This document shows, piece by piece, positions 1-7,683 of a DNA stretch of 64,000 bases; position 1 is the first letter of the stretch, and each line of letters begins with the position of its first letter. The translations under genes were made by a program, and so were the position numbers. Below the pieces are notes generated by a model that was not told where the DNA came from, did no database searches, and saw nothing but the letters and a program-made list of their open reading frames with translations. Where the stretch lies: the NCBI RefSeq assembly GCF_900129345.1, contig NZ_FQVK01000013.1, positions 1 to 64,000 on the forward strand. The letters are read 5' to 3'. The DNA is from Ruegeria intermedia. Its GTDB lineage: Bacteria > Pseudomonadota > Alphaproteobacteria > Rhodobacterales > Rhodobacteraceae.

Positions 1-122
1 CGCAGGCCAGCCAGGACAATCCTGATCTTCTCTTCCGCTGAATACTGTTTACGGGTCTTCCGCTTGATGCCTCTGACCAGCTTGTCAGCGGCATCCTTGC
101 TTGTTCCGGATTTCTTGTTCAT
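1..122 (-). CDS. IS3-family transposase OrfA, N-terminal part
   Basis: Forty codons are visible from the ATG at 122 to the window edge. The product starts MNKKSGTSKDAADK and continues through KRKTRKQYSAEEKIRIVLAGL, the characteristic opening of the helix-turn-helix OrfA of IS3-family elements, which binds the inverted repeats and is joined to OrfB by programmed frameshifting in intact copies. A ribosome binding site (AAGGAGCG) lies just ahead of the ATG. The rest of orfA and all of orfB are beyond the window, so activity cannot be judged. Confidence 0.8.
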   Translation of the reverse strand, partial: MNKKSGTSKDAADKLVRGIKRKTRKQYSAEEKIRIVLAGL

Positions 123-202
123 CTTCGCTCCTTGATGGCTTCGATGAACCAGAAATCCTCCGTTGCTCAAACCCCTAAACTGTCCCATTGGCGCTGACTT
201 CA
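1..202 (-). mobile_element. IS3-family insertion sequence, one end, runs off the window
   Basis: The left edge of the window is one terminus of an IS3-family element. It carries the start of an orfA-type transposase on the minus strand, and a non-coding lead of about 80 bases separates that ATG from the host integrase sequence. Read on the minus strand, the likely terminal inverted repeat begins near position 202 with TGAAGTCAGCGCC, and its first three bases form the stop codon that ends the interrupted integrase. The exact end is uncertain by a few bases because the other IS end and the target duplication lie outside the window. Confidence 0.7.
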
Positions 203-655
203 GACATCCCCGGTTCGTTCCGAGGGTGTCCGCTTGAGATGATCCATGAAGGCCAGAGCAAGCCCTCTGTTGATTTGGGTGACTTCGAGATTACCCGCGT
301 ATGCCTCGAAGCCCTCAAGGTGCTGACGGTACCTCGCCTTGGTCGAGTTCTTGATACCGTCTGCCTCAGCAAGCCAGCGGTGGGCTGTGTCCCGAATGGT
401 TGCGCCTTCGAGCGGGGAAGGTTTCTTGTTCGTCTTTGGTGTCACCGGTTCAGGTGTTTCCCCCTCTCCGATAGAGGAAAGGATTTCCTGCATGACCTGT
501 TTTCGTCTGACCAAAGCCTCAGCAAGATCCTGTGTTCCAAGACCCCTGACGATCTCTTTCTTGCCGATGATCGCTTGATATTCGGTCGGGATAGCGACTC
601 TTACGGCGTATCCTTTGCCCCTCTTAAAGAGGCCCTTGGGTACCGTTACATCCAT
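200..655 (-). pseudogene. Tyrosine recombinase (phage/island integrase), truncated by the IS element
   Basis: This 151-residue product has the N-terminal half of a tyrosine-family integrase. Residues about 7-50 (KGLFKRGKGYAVRVAIPTEY and following) resemble the DUF6538 arm-binding region, and residues about 85-145 resemble the SAM-like core-binding domain. The catalytic domain with the R-H-R-Y residues is missing. The frame stops exactly at the apparent IS terminus, so the gene is interrupted; the remainder may continue beyond the IS outside the window. It reads away from the adjacent tRNA-Leu, the usual arrangement for an island that integrated at a tRNA 3' end. Confidence 0.75.
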
Positions 656-714
656 CTCAAAAGGCTCCTTTTGCCGTTACATTCGGCGAAGAAACCTGTT
701 TGAAATAAAGGACT

Positions 715-801
715 TGGTGCGGTCGAGAAGACTCGAACTTCCACGGGAGTTACCCCACAGCGACCTCAACGCTGCGCGTCTACCAATTCCGCCACGACCG
801 C
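715..801 (-). tRNA. tRNA-Leu, anticodon GAG
   Basis: On the minus strand the sequence folds as a class II tRNA. The acceptor stem GCGGTCG pairs with CGACCGC, the discriminator is A, and CCA is encoded (717-715). The D-arm region contains GGAATTGGTAGACGC. The anticodon stem CAGCG/CGCTG encloses loop TTGAGGT, giving anticodon GAG. A long variable arm and the TTCGAGT T-loop follow, the hallmark of leucine tRNAs. Its 3' end faces the truncated integrase 60 bases away, so the 3' part of this gene is the likely attachment site of the element to the left. Confidence 0.95.
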
Positions 802-942
802 ACTGCCAATGACTTGGTAGAGCGGCGTATAGACGTTTGGCAAATGGATGTGAAGAGGCAAAAACGACCGCATTGGAAATCCTCTGCTTCGACCATATCT
901 GTGACTTCTGGAAACCGACGCCCAGCCCGACAGGAGCTTGCC

Positions 943-1602
943 ATGACTTCGCCCGACCCTCGCCCCACTCTACAGATCGACATCGTGTCGGACGTCGTGT
1001 GCCCCTGGTGCATCGTCGGATTTCTGCAACTGGATCAGGCCCTGACGCGCGAGGGCGTCCAAGCCCGGTTGCGCTGGCATCCGTTCGAGCTGAACCCGGC
1101 GATGGGGCCCGAGGGCCAGAACCTGCGCGAACACATCATCGAAAAATACGGCACCACCGTCGAGCAAAGCCAGCAGGCGCGCGCGCAGCTGACGGCGCTG
1201 GGCGCCGATCTGGGCTTTGCCTTCAATTTCACCGATGAGAGCCGCATCGTGAACACCTTTGCCGCTCACCAGCTGCTGGACTGGGCCGAAGAGCAAGGGC
1301 GCCAGCACCCGCTGAAGCTGGCATTGTTCACCGCCTATTTCACCGATCAGAGGGATGTCTCGGACACCGAGGTTCTGGTGGACGCGGCCCGGGCCGTCGG
1401 GCTGGATGGCGATGCGGCACGGGCGGCGCTGGCCTCGGGCGCGCATGCGGGGCCCGTCCGTCAGAAACAGCAATTCTGGACAAGCCACGGCATCAGCGGC
1501 GTTCCCGCCATGGTCTTCGGCGGGAAATACCTGCTGACCGGCGCGCAAGGCCCGGACACCTACGCCCAGGTGCTGCGACGCTGCCTGTCCGAGGCCGCCT
1601 GA
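943..1602 (+). CDS. DsbA-family oxidoreductase (FrnE-like)
   Basis: A 219-residue thioredoxin-fold protein of the DsbA superfamily, FrnE-like branch. The CPWC active-site motif sits at residues 20-23 within IVSDVVCPWCIVG, and the cis-proline loop is in HGISGVPAMVFGGKYLLTGAQ near the C-terminus. No signal peptide is visible, so a cytoplasmic thiol oxidoreductase or isomerase is most likely. An upstream ATG at 814 would add 43 residues without domain character; the ATG at 943 is preferred because CAGGAG precedes it at a normal distance and the domain starts straight after it. The natural substrate is unknown. lipB follows 38 bases downstream in the same direction. Confidence 0.85.
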   Translation: MTSPDPRPTLQIDIVSDVVCPWCIVGFLQLDQALTREGVQARLRWHPFELNPAMGPEGQNLREHIIEKYGTTVEQSQQARAQLTALGADLGFAFNFTDESRIVNTFAAHQLLDWAEEQGRQHPLKLALFTAYFTDQRDVSDTEVLVDAARAVGLDGDAARAALASGAHAGPVRQKQQFWTSHGISGVPAMVFGGKYLLTGAQGPDTYAQVLRRCLSEAA

Positions 1603-1640
1603 CGCTTTCCCTTCGCCGGGAACCGGGGTAAGAGGCACGC

Positions 1641-2300
1641 ATGGAATGGAAGATCACAGACGGGCTGACCGACTATGACGCCGCCGTCGCCTTCATGGAG
1701 GCGCGCGTGGCCGAAATCGCCGCCGGACAGGCGGACGAGTGCATCTGGCTGCTGGAACACCCGCCGCTGTACACCGCCGGCACTTCGGCCAAGCCCGAAG
1801 ACCTGACGGACCCCGACCGTTTTCCGGTCTATCCCAGCAAGCGCGGGGGCGAATACACCTATCACGGGCCCGGCCAGCGGGTGGTCTATGTCATGCTGGA
1901 TGTGGGCAGGCGGGGGCGCGACGTGCGCCGCTTTGTCAAGCAGCTGGAGGCCTGGGTGATCGCCGCCTTGGCCGAGTTCAACGTCCACGGCGAGATCCGC
2001 GAGGGCCGCGTCGGCGTTTGGGTGCCGCGCAAGGACAAGCCCCTGACCGCGTCAGGAAAACCGGCCGAGGACAAGATCGCGGCCATCGGAATCCGCCTGC
2101 GCAAATGGATCAGTTTCCACGGGGTCTCGATCAATGTCGAACCGGACCTGGAGCATTTTTCGGGCATCGTGCCCTGCGGCATCCGCGAATATGGCGTGAC
2201 ATCGCTTGTGGATCTGGGGCTGCCCGTAACGATGGCCGATGTTGATGTCGCCTTGCGCAAGACCTTCGACGAGGTTTTCGGGGCCGCGCCCGCCAGGTGA
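1641..2300 (+). CDS. lipB: Octanoyl-[acyl-carrier-protein]:protein N-octanoyltransferase
   Basis: LipB transfers the octanoyl group from octanoyl-ACP to the lipoyl domains of 2-oxoacid dehydrogenases and GcvH, the first step of lipoate assembly. The 219-residue product has the family signatures: [13 protein letters not shown] around residues 67-79, the catalytic lysine region in [10 protein letters not shown], and the catalytic cysteine in VPCGIREYG. Length is normal for the family. The start ATG follows the DsbA-family gene by 38 bases. A good intrinsic terminator lies about 60 bases after the stop. Confidence 0.97.
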   Translation: MEWKITDGLTDYDAAVAFMEARVAEIAAGQADECIWLLEHPPLYTAGTSAKPEDLTDPDRFPVYPSKRGGEYTYHGPGQRVVYVMLDVGRRGRDVRRFVKQLEAWVIAALAEFNVHGEIREGRVGVWVPRKDKPLTASGKPAEDKIAAIGIRLRKWISFHGVSINVEPDLEHFSGIVPCGIREYGVTSLVDLGLPVTMADVDVALRKTFDEVFGAAPAR

Positions 2301-2358
2301 TTCCCGACACAGGCTTGTCGGATAGTGACGCAAGGTAACAACAATGCCGTCGCCACCC

Positions 2359-2389
2359 AGCCGCTGTTTCGCAAAGCAGGCGGCTTTTT
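2359..2389 (+). terminator. Rho-independent terminator after lipB
   Basis: AGCCGCTG pairs with CAGGCGGCT (one bulged base) across a 10-base loop and is followed immediately by five T residues. It fits as the end of the DsbA-lipB transcript. Confidence 0.7.
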
Positions 2390-2606
2390 CCAAAATGTGT
2401 CTAAAAATCAGGGTTAATTAACCCAAACACCATTTTAGGTTCACACTACGGCCTCAGTCTGAGGTATTATGAAGAGACCGTTCAAGAGTGAGTGGTATGT
2501 TAACCGGTGATCGCGGCCAGCCCGCGAAAATCGATCAAGTGTTTGGTTACGAGTCTGCCGTTCCGACCCCAAATCGGAACGGCAATTCTCGTTTCAGGCC
2601 GACCCT
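2390..2606. other. Intergenic stretch with a perfect 10-bp hairpin
   Basis: Between the lipB terminator and the CDF gene nothing convincing is encoded. The stretch is AT-richer than its surroundings and contains TTAATTAA near 2415, a short CCTCAG/CTGAGG repeat near 2452-2464, and a perfect inverted repeat (GCCGTTCCGA at 2557-2566 with TCGGAACGGC at 2574-2583). The hairpin lies 24 bases beyond the CDF stop codon, so it may end or protect that transcript; it has no T-run on either strand. Short reading frames here lack recognisable composition or a ribosome site. Confidence 0.5.
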
Positions 2607-3533
2607 TCAATCATGCCCGAACCGCGCCGGGGCCTTGCACCCCTGCCCGGCCCGTTCCATCTCGAGCGTCGTGTGGCCGATGGCAAAGCGGTCCTGCAAG
2701 ACCTGCCCGACCGCGACGCGGATGCGCTCGGCCGCGGGCCAGGCGTCGGCCGCGATGACCAGATGCGCGGTCAGGGCCGGCTCGCGCTCCTGCATGCTCC
2801 ACAGATGGACATGGTGCACGCTGTCGACGCCCTCGGCCTGCTCGATGGCGGCGGCGACCTGCTCGGGGTCCAGCCCGGGCGGCGCGCCCAACATCAGAAC
2901 GCGGATCGCGCCGGTGATTTCCGCCCTGACGTGCCACAGGATGTAAAACGCGATCACGATCGTCACGGCCGGGTCGACCCAGGTCCAGCCGAACAGGATC
3001 ACGGCGCTGCCGGCCACGATCACCGCCACCGAACCCAGCGCATCGGCAAGGTTGTGCAGAAACGCCGCCCGTATGTTCATGCTGGCCTTGGCCATCGAAA
3101 AGGTCAAAAGCGCGGTGACCGCATCGACGATCAAGGCCAGCACCGCGATCCAGACCACGATCCAGCCGTCGATCGGCTCGGGCTGAACGATGCGCATCAC
3201 GCCTTCGTACATCAGGTAGATGGCCAGCACGACCAGCGTAGTATAGTTGACCAGAGTCGCCACCACCTCGGCCCGACCATAGCCGAAACTCATGCGGGGG
3301 TCTGACGGGCGGCGCGCGATCCTGCGCGCGAAGAACGCGATGATCAGGGCGACCGCGTCCGAGAAGTTGTGCAGCGCATCGGCGATCAGCGCCAGCGACC
3401 CCGACAGAATGCCGCCGACGATCTGTGCCAGCGTCAAGGCCATGTTGACGGCGATGGCCCAGGCCACCCGCGCATCCCCCGTGCTTGGGTCGATCTGGTG
3501 ATGATGATGCCCGTGGTCGTGTTCATGCGCCAT
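2607..3533 (-). CDS. Cation diffusion facilitator (CzcD/ZitB-type metal exporter)
   Basis: A 308-residue inner-membrane metal/proton antiporter of the CDF family, which exports Zn2+ and often Cd2+ or Co2+. The N-terminus is histidine-rich (HEHDHGHHHH, residues 3-12). The two intramembrane metal-site motifs are intact: H55-NFS-D59 in the second helix and H160-NLA-D164 in the fifth. Six membrane helices are followed by a C-terminal ferredoxin-like domain from about residue 215 (VHHVHLWSMQEREPALTAHL). It is divergent from a MerR-type regulator, and the 79-base gap holds a MerR-class promoter reading into this gene. Two histidine/aspartate sites favour zinc, but the exact metal range is not visible. 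Confidence 0.93.
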   Translation of the reverse strand: MAHEHDHGHHHHQIDPSTGDARVAWAIAVNMALTLAQIVGGILSGSLALIADALHNFSDAVALIIAFFARRIARRPSDPRMSFGYGRAEVVATLVNYTTLVVLAIYLMYEGVMRIVQPEPIDGWIVVWIAVLALIVDAVTALLTFSMAKASMNIRAAFLHNLADALGSVAVIVAGSAVILFGWTWVDPAVTIVIAFYILWHVRAEITGAIRVLMLGAPPGLDPEQVAAAIEQAEGVDSVHHVHLWSMQEREPALTAHLVIAADAWPAAERIRVAVGQVLQDRFAIGHTTLEMERAGQGCKAPARFGHD

Positions 3534-3564
3534 GGAATCCGGTCCTTGTCTGGGTCACGACCAA

Positions 3565-3595
3565 CACCTAATTCCTCTAGTGGCTAGAGGTTCAA
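3565..3595 (-). promoter_or_regulatory. MerR-class promoter/operator for the CDF gene
   Basis: Read on the minus strand: -35 TTGAAC (3595-3590), a 19-bp spacer, then -10-like TAGGTG (3570-3565). The spacer contains a perfect interrupted palindrome, CCTCTAG-N3-CTAGAGG (3574-3590 on the plus strand). The over-long spacer and the CTCTAG palindrome are typical of ZntR/CadR/PbrR-type promoters, where metal-bound MerR protein untwists the DNA. The regulator gene starts 18 bases beyond the -35 on the other strand. Confidence 0.85.
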
Positions 3596-3612
3596 GGGGT
3601 GTTTTCTCGAAA

Positions 3613-4026
3613 ATGTACACGATCGGAGAGCTGTCGCGCCGTACGGGCGTCAAGGTGCCCACCATCCGGTTCTACGAAGACAAGGGCCTGCTGCCGCAAC
3701 CCGAGCGCACGGCGGGCAATCAGCGGCGCTATGACCAGGCGGCGCTGGACCGCCTGCGGTTCATCCGCCACACGCGCGACCTTGGACTGCCGCTGGCCGA
3801 TGTCGAGGCGCTGCTGTCGCTCGAGGGCGCGCAGGGCGACGACCTGAACCGGGCGCACGAGATCGCACGGCGGCAGTTGCATGATCTGCGGGAACGCATC
3901 GGCAAGCTGCAACGGCTGGAGTCCGAGCTGGCCCGGATCGCCACCGCCTGTGACGGGCAGCACGATCATGTCTGCGCGGTTCTGCACGCCTTTGGCGCGC
4001 ATGACGACTGTTCAGGGCCGCACTGA
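3613..4026 (+). CDS. MerR-family heavy-metal-responsive regulator
   Basis: A 137-residue MerR-family activator/repressor. Residues 1-70 form the winged helix (MYTIGELSRRTGVKVPTIRFYED), residues about 75-112 the antiparallel dimer coil, and the C-terminus carries Cys113, Cys121 and Cys133 with several histidines (DGQHDHV, GAHDDCSGPH). This cysteine/histidine layout is that of the Zn/Cd/Pb group rather than CueR. The ATG at 3613 is chosen because it opens the canonical MYTIGEL start; earlier in-frame codons precede the operator-adjacent region. It is divergent from the CDF exporter, which it probably controls, and its 3' end faces the HIT gene 8 bases away. Confidence 0.9.
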   Translation: MYTIGELSRRTGVKVPTIRFYEDKGLLPQPERTAGNQRRYDQAALDRLRFIRHTRDLGLPLADVEALLSLEGAQGDDLNRAHEIARRQLHDLRERIGKLQRLESELARIATACDGQHDHVCAVLHAFGAHDDCSGPH

Positions 4027-4034
4027 GCGCCGGA

Positions 4035-4454
4035 TCAGTCCAGCGCCGCCCGGATCCGTTCGGCATGCGCGGCGATTTCGTCCAGGTCGCCCATCTTGCC
4101 CGGCGGCCGCAGGGGCAGGCCTTCGCGGCGCGGCAGAACATGGAAATGCAGGTGGAACACCTCCTGCCCGCCTGCGGCCTCGTTGAATTGCTGGACGGTC
4201 ACTCCGTCGGCATCAAAGGCTTTCATGACGGCGCGCGCCAGTTTCTGCACGGTGGCCATGACTGCGGCCAGCTGTTCGGGGGTGGCGTCAAGGATGTTGC
4301 GGCAGGGGGTCTTGGGGATCACCAGCAGATGCCCGTCGCCACGCGGCATGATGTCCATGAAAGCCAGCGTTTCGTCATCTTCGTACACACGGGTCGAGGG
4401 GATCTCGCCCCGCAGGATCTTGGCAAAGATATTTTCGGGATCATAAGCGGTCAT
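4035..4454 (-). CDS. HIT-family nucleotide-binding hydrolase
   Basis: A 139-residue histidine-triad protein, probably an HINT-type purine nucleoside phosphoramidase or dinucleoside polyphosphate hydrolase. The signature HLHFHVLP is near residues 99-106, preceded by ENIFAKILRGEIPSTRVYEDD at the N-terminus, as is usual for the family. The ATG at 4454 is selected because the conserved MTAYDPENIF start follows; a longer reading frame upstream has no family resemblance. Substrate specificity cannot be read from sequence. Confidence 0.93.
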   Translation of the reverse strand: MTAYDPENIFAKILRGEIPSTRVYEDDETLAFMDIMPRGDGHLLVIPKTPCRNILDATPEQLAAVMATVQKLARAVMKAFDADGVTVQQFNEAAGGQEVFHLHFHVLPRREGLPLRPPGKMGDLDEIAAHAERIRAALD

Positions 4455-4746
4455 GACAGGTCTCCGGCAAAGGCGCTGCGTGCTGTTCTGCGGCCAAGCC
4501 CGCGGCGGGTCAAGGCGTGAATCCGCCCTTGGGCAGCCCCAGTTCTTGCAATTCGCCCGGTCATCCCCAAATACCACCGCATCAGGGCCGATTTCGCGTG
4601 GGTGACCTCCTGCCCCGCGACAATTAATCTTGATCCAGATCAAACTCGGCCATTGAAGGCCGCCCCCTTGCATTCTAAAACCAGCAGGAATCCCGCGCGC
4701 CGGAGAGGTCCGGCTGCGCGGTCTATTTGCAACAGGAGGCACCTAA
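4455..4746 (+). other. Control region upstream of ctaD
   Basis: This 292-base gap between divergent HIT and ctaD genes contains no credible gene. It holds a perfect FNR-type palindrome (listed separately), a CGGCC/GGCCG short repeat near 4650-4662, a weak -35/-10-like pair (TTGAAG at 4653, CTAAAA near 4675), and the ctaD ribosome site ACAGGAGG at about 4731-4738. Confidence 0.5.
4630..4643. promoter_or_regulatory. FNR/FnrL-type binding site upstream of ctaD
   Basis: TTGAT-CCAG-ATCAA matches the FNR consensus TTGAT-N4-ATCAA at every defined position. It is 103 bases before the ctaD start codon. Oxygen-responsive FnrL proteins recognise this motif in Rhodobacterales. Position relative to the true promoter is unknown, so activation or repression cannot be decided. 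Confidence 0.8.
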
Positions 4747-6405
4747 ATGGCAGACGCAGCCATTCATGGTCACGATCATGAAGACCAGCGCGGGTTCTTT
4801 ACCCGGTGGTTCATGTCGACCAACCACAAGGATATCGGGATCCTTTACCTGATCTTCTCGGCCTTTGCCGGGCTGATCTCGGTCATGATGACCGTCTACA
4901 TGCGGCTTGAACTGATGCATCCGGGCGTTCAGTACATGTGCCTGGAAGGTTTCATGGCCGATCCCTGTACCCCGAACGGGCACCTTTGGAACGTGATGAT
5001 CACCTATCACGGTGTTCTGATGATGTTCTTCGTGGTCATCCCCGCGCTGTTCGGCGGTTTCGGCAACTATTTCATGCCGTTGCAGATCGGTGCGCCGGAC
5101 ATGGCGTTCCCGCGGATGAACAACCTGTCCTTCTGGCTGTACGTCGCCGGTACCTCGCTGGGCATCGCCTCGCTGCTGGCCCCCGGCGGCAACGACCAGG
5201 CCGGCTCGGGCGTGGGCTGGGTTCTGTACCCGCCGCTGTCGACGACCGAAGGCGGCATGTCCATGGACCTGGCGATCTTTGCCGTGCACGTATCGGGCGC
5301 CTCCTCGATCCTCGGCGCGATCAACATGATCACCACCTTCCTGAACATGCGCGCCCCGGGCATGACCCTGTTCAAGGTGCCGCTGTTCAGCTGGTCGATC
5401 TTCGTCACCTCGTGGCTGATTCTGCTGTCGCTGCCGGTTCTGGCGGGCGCAATCACCATGCTGCTGATGGATCGCAACTTCGGCTTCACCTTCTTTGACC
5501 CGGCCGGTGGCGGCGACCCCGTTCTGTACCAGCACATCCTGTGGTTCTTCGGTCACCCCGAAGTGTACATCGTGATCCTGCCCGGTTTCGGCATCATCAG
5601 CCACGTGATCGCCACCTTCTCGCGCAAGCCGATCTTCGGCTATCTGCCGATGGTCTGGGCGATCATCGCAATCGGCGTGCTGGGCTTCGTCGTGTGGGCG
5701 CACCACATGTACACCGTCGGCATGTCACTGCGTCAGCAGGCCTATTTCATGCTGGCCACGATGGTCATCGCGGTTCCGACGGGGGTCAAGGTGTTCTCGT
5801 GGATCGCCACCATGTGGGGCGGCTCGATCGAGTTCAAGACGCCGATGCTGTTCGCCTTCGGCTTCCTGTTCCTGTTCACCGTCGGCGGTGTGACCGGTGT
5901 GGTTCTGTCGCAGGCCGGCATCGACCGCGCCTACCACGACACCTACTATGTGGTGGCACACTTCCACTACGTGATGTCGCTGGGTGCTGTCTTCGCGATC
6001 TTCGCCGGTATCTACTTCTACTTCTCGAAGATGACGGGCCGTCAGTATTCCGAGTTCTGGGGCAAGGTTCACTTCTGGCTGTTCTTCATCGGCGCCAACC
6101 TGACCTTCTTCCCGCAGCACTTCCTGGGCCGTCAGGGCATGCCGCGCCGCTACATCGACTACCCCGAAGCTTTCGCTCAGTGGAACTTCGTGTCGTCGAT
6201 CGGTGCGTTCATCTCGTTCGCTTCGTTCCTGCTGTTCTTCGGCATCGTGATCTACGCGCTGCTGCGTGGCGCCAAGGAAACGCGTCCGAACCCGTGGAAC
6301 GAATACGCGGATACGCTGGAATGGACCCTGCCCTCGCCGCCGCCCGAACACACGTTCGAGCAGCTGCCCAAGCCGGAAGACTGGGACAAGAGCCACGCGC
6401 ACTGA
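4747..6405 (+). CDS. ctaD: Cytochrome c oxidase subunit I, aa3 type
   Basis: Catalytic subunit of the respiratory haem-copper oxidase, reducing O2 to water and pumping protons across the inner membrane. The 552-residue protein has 12 membrane helices and the diagnostic motifs: [21 protein letters not shown] (CuB histidine, cross-linked tyrosine and the proton-pathway glutamate), [11 protein letters not shown] (CuB His pair), [17 protein letters not shown] (haem a and a3 ligands). The [21 protein letters not shown] segment of the D-channel is present, marking an A-type oxidase. The gene stands alone: ctaC, ctaE and assembly genes are not adjacent. It ends in a strong terminator, so it is probably monocistronic, and an FNR-type box lies upstream. 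Confidence 0.98.
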   Translation: MADAAIHGHDHEDQRGFFTRWFMSTNHKDIGILYLIFSAFAGLISVMMTVYMRLELMHPGVQYMCLEGFMADPCTPNGHLWNVMITYHGVLMMFFVVIPALFGGFGNYFMPLQIGAPDMAFPRMNNLSFWLYVAGTSLGIASLLAPGGNDQAGSGVGWVLYPPLSTTEGGMSMDLAIFAVHVSGASSILGAINMITTFLNMRAPGMTLFKVPLFSWSIFVTSWLILLSLPVLAGAITMLLMDRNFGFTFFDPAGGGDPVLYQHILWFFGHPEVYIVILPGFGIISHVIATFSRKPIFGYLPMVWAIIAIGVLGFVVWAHHMYTVGMSLRQQAYFMLATMVIAVPTGVKVFSWIATMWGGSIEFKTPMLFAFGFLFLFTVGGVTGVVLSQAGIDRAYHDTYYVVAHFHYVMSLGAVFAIFAGIYFYFSKMTGRQYSEFWGKVHFWLFFIGANLTFFPQHFLGRQGMPRRYIDYPEAFAQWNFVSSIGAFISFASFLLFFGIVIYALLRGAKETRPNPWNEYADTLEWTLPSPPPEHTFEQLPKPEDWDKSHAH

Positions 6406-6423
6406 TCCCGGTTTCAAGAAACG

Positions 6424-6454
6424 AAACCCCGCCTTTACGGCGGGGTTTTTCTTT
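6424..6454 (+). terminator. Rho-independent terminator of ctaD
   Basis: AAACCCCGCC and GGCGGGGTTT form a 10-bp stem around loop TTTAC and run into a T-rich tail (TTTTTCTTT). It starts 18 bases after the ctaD stop. Confidence 0.93.
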
Positions 6455-6539
6455 GGCGGCATGGTCGCCATCGCCAGATCGGCAAAAATCGGGTACTCTG
6501 GACCCCAGCCCGACACCTGCGGCAACCTCGGGGGATGCC

Positions 6540-7139
6540 ATGCCCGATATTGATTTCTGGTACTCGATCGGCAGCACCTACAGTTTTCTGACCATCATGC
6601 GCCTGGACGCGTGGTGCGAGGAAAACAGCGCGACGGTCACATGGCGCCCGTTCAACGTGCGGGCCGTGATGTCCGAACAGCGCAACATCCCCTTTGCCGG
6701 CAAACCCGTGAAATCGGCCTATATGTGGCGCGACATCCAGCGCCGGGCGTCCAAGTACCACATCCATGCCCGCCTGCCCGCGCCCTATCCGATCTCGGAT
6801 CTCGAGCTGGCCAATCAGGTCGCGCTGCTGGGCATGTCCGAGGGCTGGGGCAAGGGCTTTACCCAGGCCCTGTACCGGATCTGGTTCGAAGAGGGGGTCG
6901 AGGCCGGCAGCGAGCAGGCCATCTCCGAGGCCCTGTTCCGCTGTCAGCAGGACCCGATGCCGGTACTGGCCCGCGCCCGCACCCCGCGGGCCGAGGCCGC
7001 GCTGAAGGCCGAAACCGACACTGCCATCCGCCTGGGCATTTTCGGCGCCCCAAGCTTTGTCGTCGGCGGCGAAGTGTTCTGGGGCGACGACCGGCTGGAA
7101 GACGCGCTCTCGTGGGCGCGGGTCGGGCATGTCGTGTGA
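6540..7139 (+). CDS. DsbA-superfamily protein, 2-hydroxychromene-2-carboxylate isomerase/GST-kappa type
   Basis: A 199-residue member of the thioredoxin-fold DsbA/kappa-GST group. The N-terminus MPDIDFWYSIGSTYSFLTIM lacks a CxxC pair and matches the glutathione-dependent isomerase pattern, and the cis-proline loop IFGAPSFVVGGEVFWGDDRL near residues 170-190 is typical of 2-hydroxychromene-2-carboxylate isomerases. No aromatic degradation genes are nearby, so the isomerase reaction is a family label and not a proven role. The ATG at 6540 is used because the fold starts directly after it; a much longer frame extending back into ctaD is an overlap artefact. Confidence 0.82.
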   Translation: MPDIDFWYSIGSTYSFLTIMRLDAWCEENSATVTWRPFNVRAVMSEQRNIPFAGKPVKSAYMWRDIQRRASKYHIHARLPAPYPISDLELANQVALLGMSEGWGKGFTQALYRIWFEEGVEAGSEQAISEALFRCQQDPMPVLARARTPRAEAALKAETDTAIRLGIFGAPSFVVGGEVFWGDDRLEDALSWARVGHVV

Positions 7140-7184
7140 AATTGCCCATCGACAACACGGGCAAGGCCGCTATTTTTTGTCGTG

Positions 7185-7676
7185 ATGCCGTATCACTGGG
7201 AAAACACTTCCGATGCCGAGCAGCGCCTGCGCCTGTGGCCGCACAATTCGTTGCCGCCGCGTGGGGCGATGGCGGTCGTTCTGGCGGTCTTTCTGTTCGG
7301 CCTGATCCCCCTGCTGGCCGTTCTGGGGTCGGTTCTTCTGTGGGGGCTGCTGCCGTTTCTGCTGCTGACCGTGGCCGGGCTGTGGCTGGCGTTCGAGGCC
7401 AATTACCGCGCCCGCAGCGTTCACGAGGTTCTGACCCTGTCCGATACCCAGGCCCATCTGGTGCGCCTTGCCCCGCGCGCGCCCCGGCAGGAATGGCAGT
7501 GCAACCGATACTGGGCCCGCCCCGAGATTCACCCGGTTGGCGGGCCGGTGCCGAATTATGTCACCCTGGCGGGCGAAGGCCGCGTCGTCGAAATCGGCGC
7601 CTTCCTGTCCGAGGACGAACGCGTTTCCCTCTATGACGATCTGGTGAAACGCTTGCGCGATCCGACAGTCGGCTGA
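7185..7676 (+). CDS. DUF2244 family membrane protein
   Basis: A 163-residue protein with two adjacent membrane helices (about residues 28-70, rich in Leu/Val/Phe) and a C-terminal soluble part with CNRYWARPEIHPVGG and VEIGAFLSEDERVSLYDDL, the conserved region of DUF2244. Such proteins are often encoded near cytochrome oxidase genes, and ctaD is indeed nearby, but no function has been established. A GTG at 7182 directly before the ATG is an equally possible start. It is convergent with the YqeY gene (7-base gap). Confidence 0.8.
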   Translation: MPYHWENTSDAEQRLRLWPHNSLPPRGAMAVVLAVFLFGLIPLLAVLGSVLLWGLLPFLLLTVAGLWLAFEANYRARSVHEVLTLSDTQAHLVRLAPRAPRQEWQCNRYWARPEIHPVGGPVPNYVTLAGEGRVVEIGAFLSEDERVSLYDDLVKRLRDPTVG

Positions 7677-7683
7677 AACAGCC

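Noticed and set aside
2411..2424. GGGTTAATTAACCC near the lipB terminator as a CtrA site.
   Set aside because: The half-sites are adjacent, without the required 7-base spacing.
2488..2946. A 152-codon plus-strand frame after lipB.
   Set aside because: Most of it is antisense to the CDF gene, and the unique part has no ribosome site or recognisable composition.
5541..6539. A long frame running through ctaD into the isomerase-like gene, suggesting a fusion.
   Set aside because: The first part is the wrong frame of ctaD; the terminator at 6424 and the start at 6540 separate the two genes.
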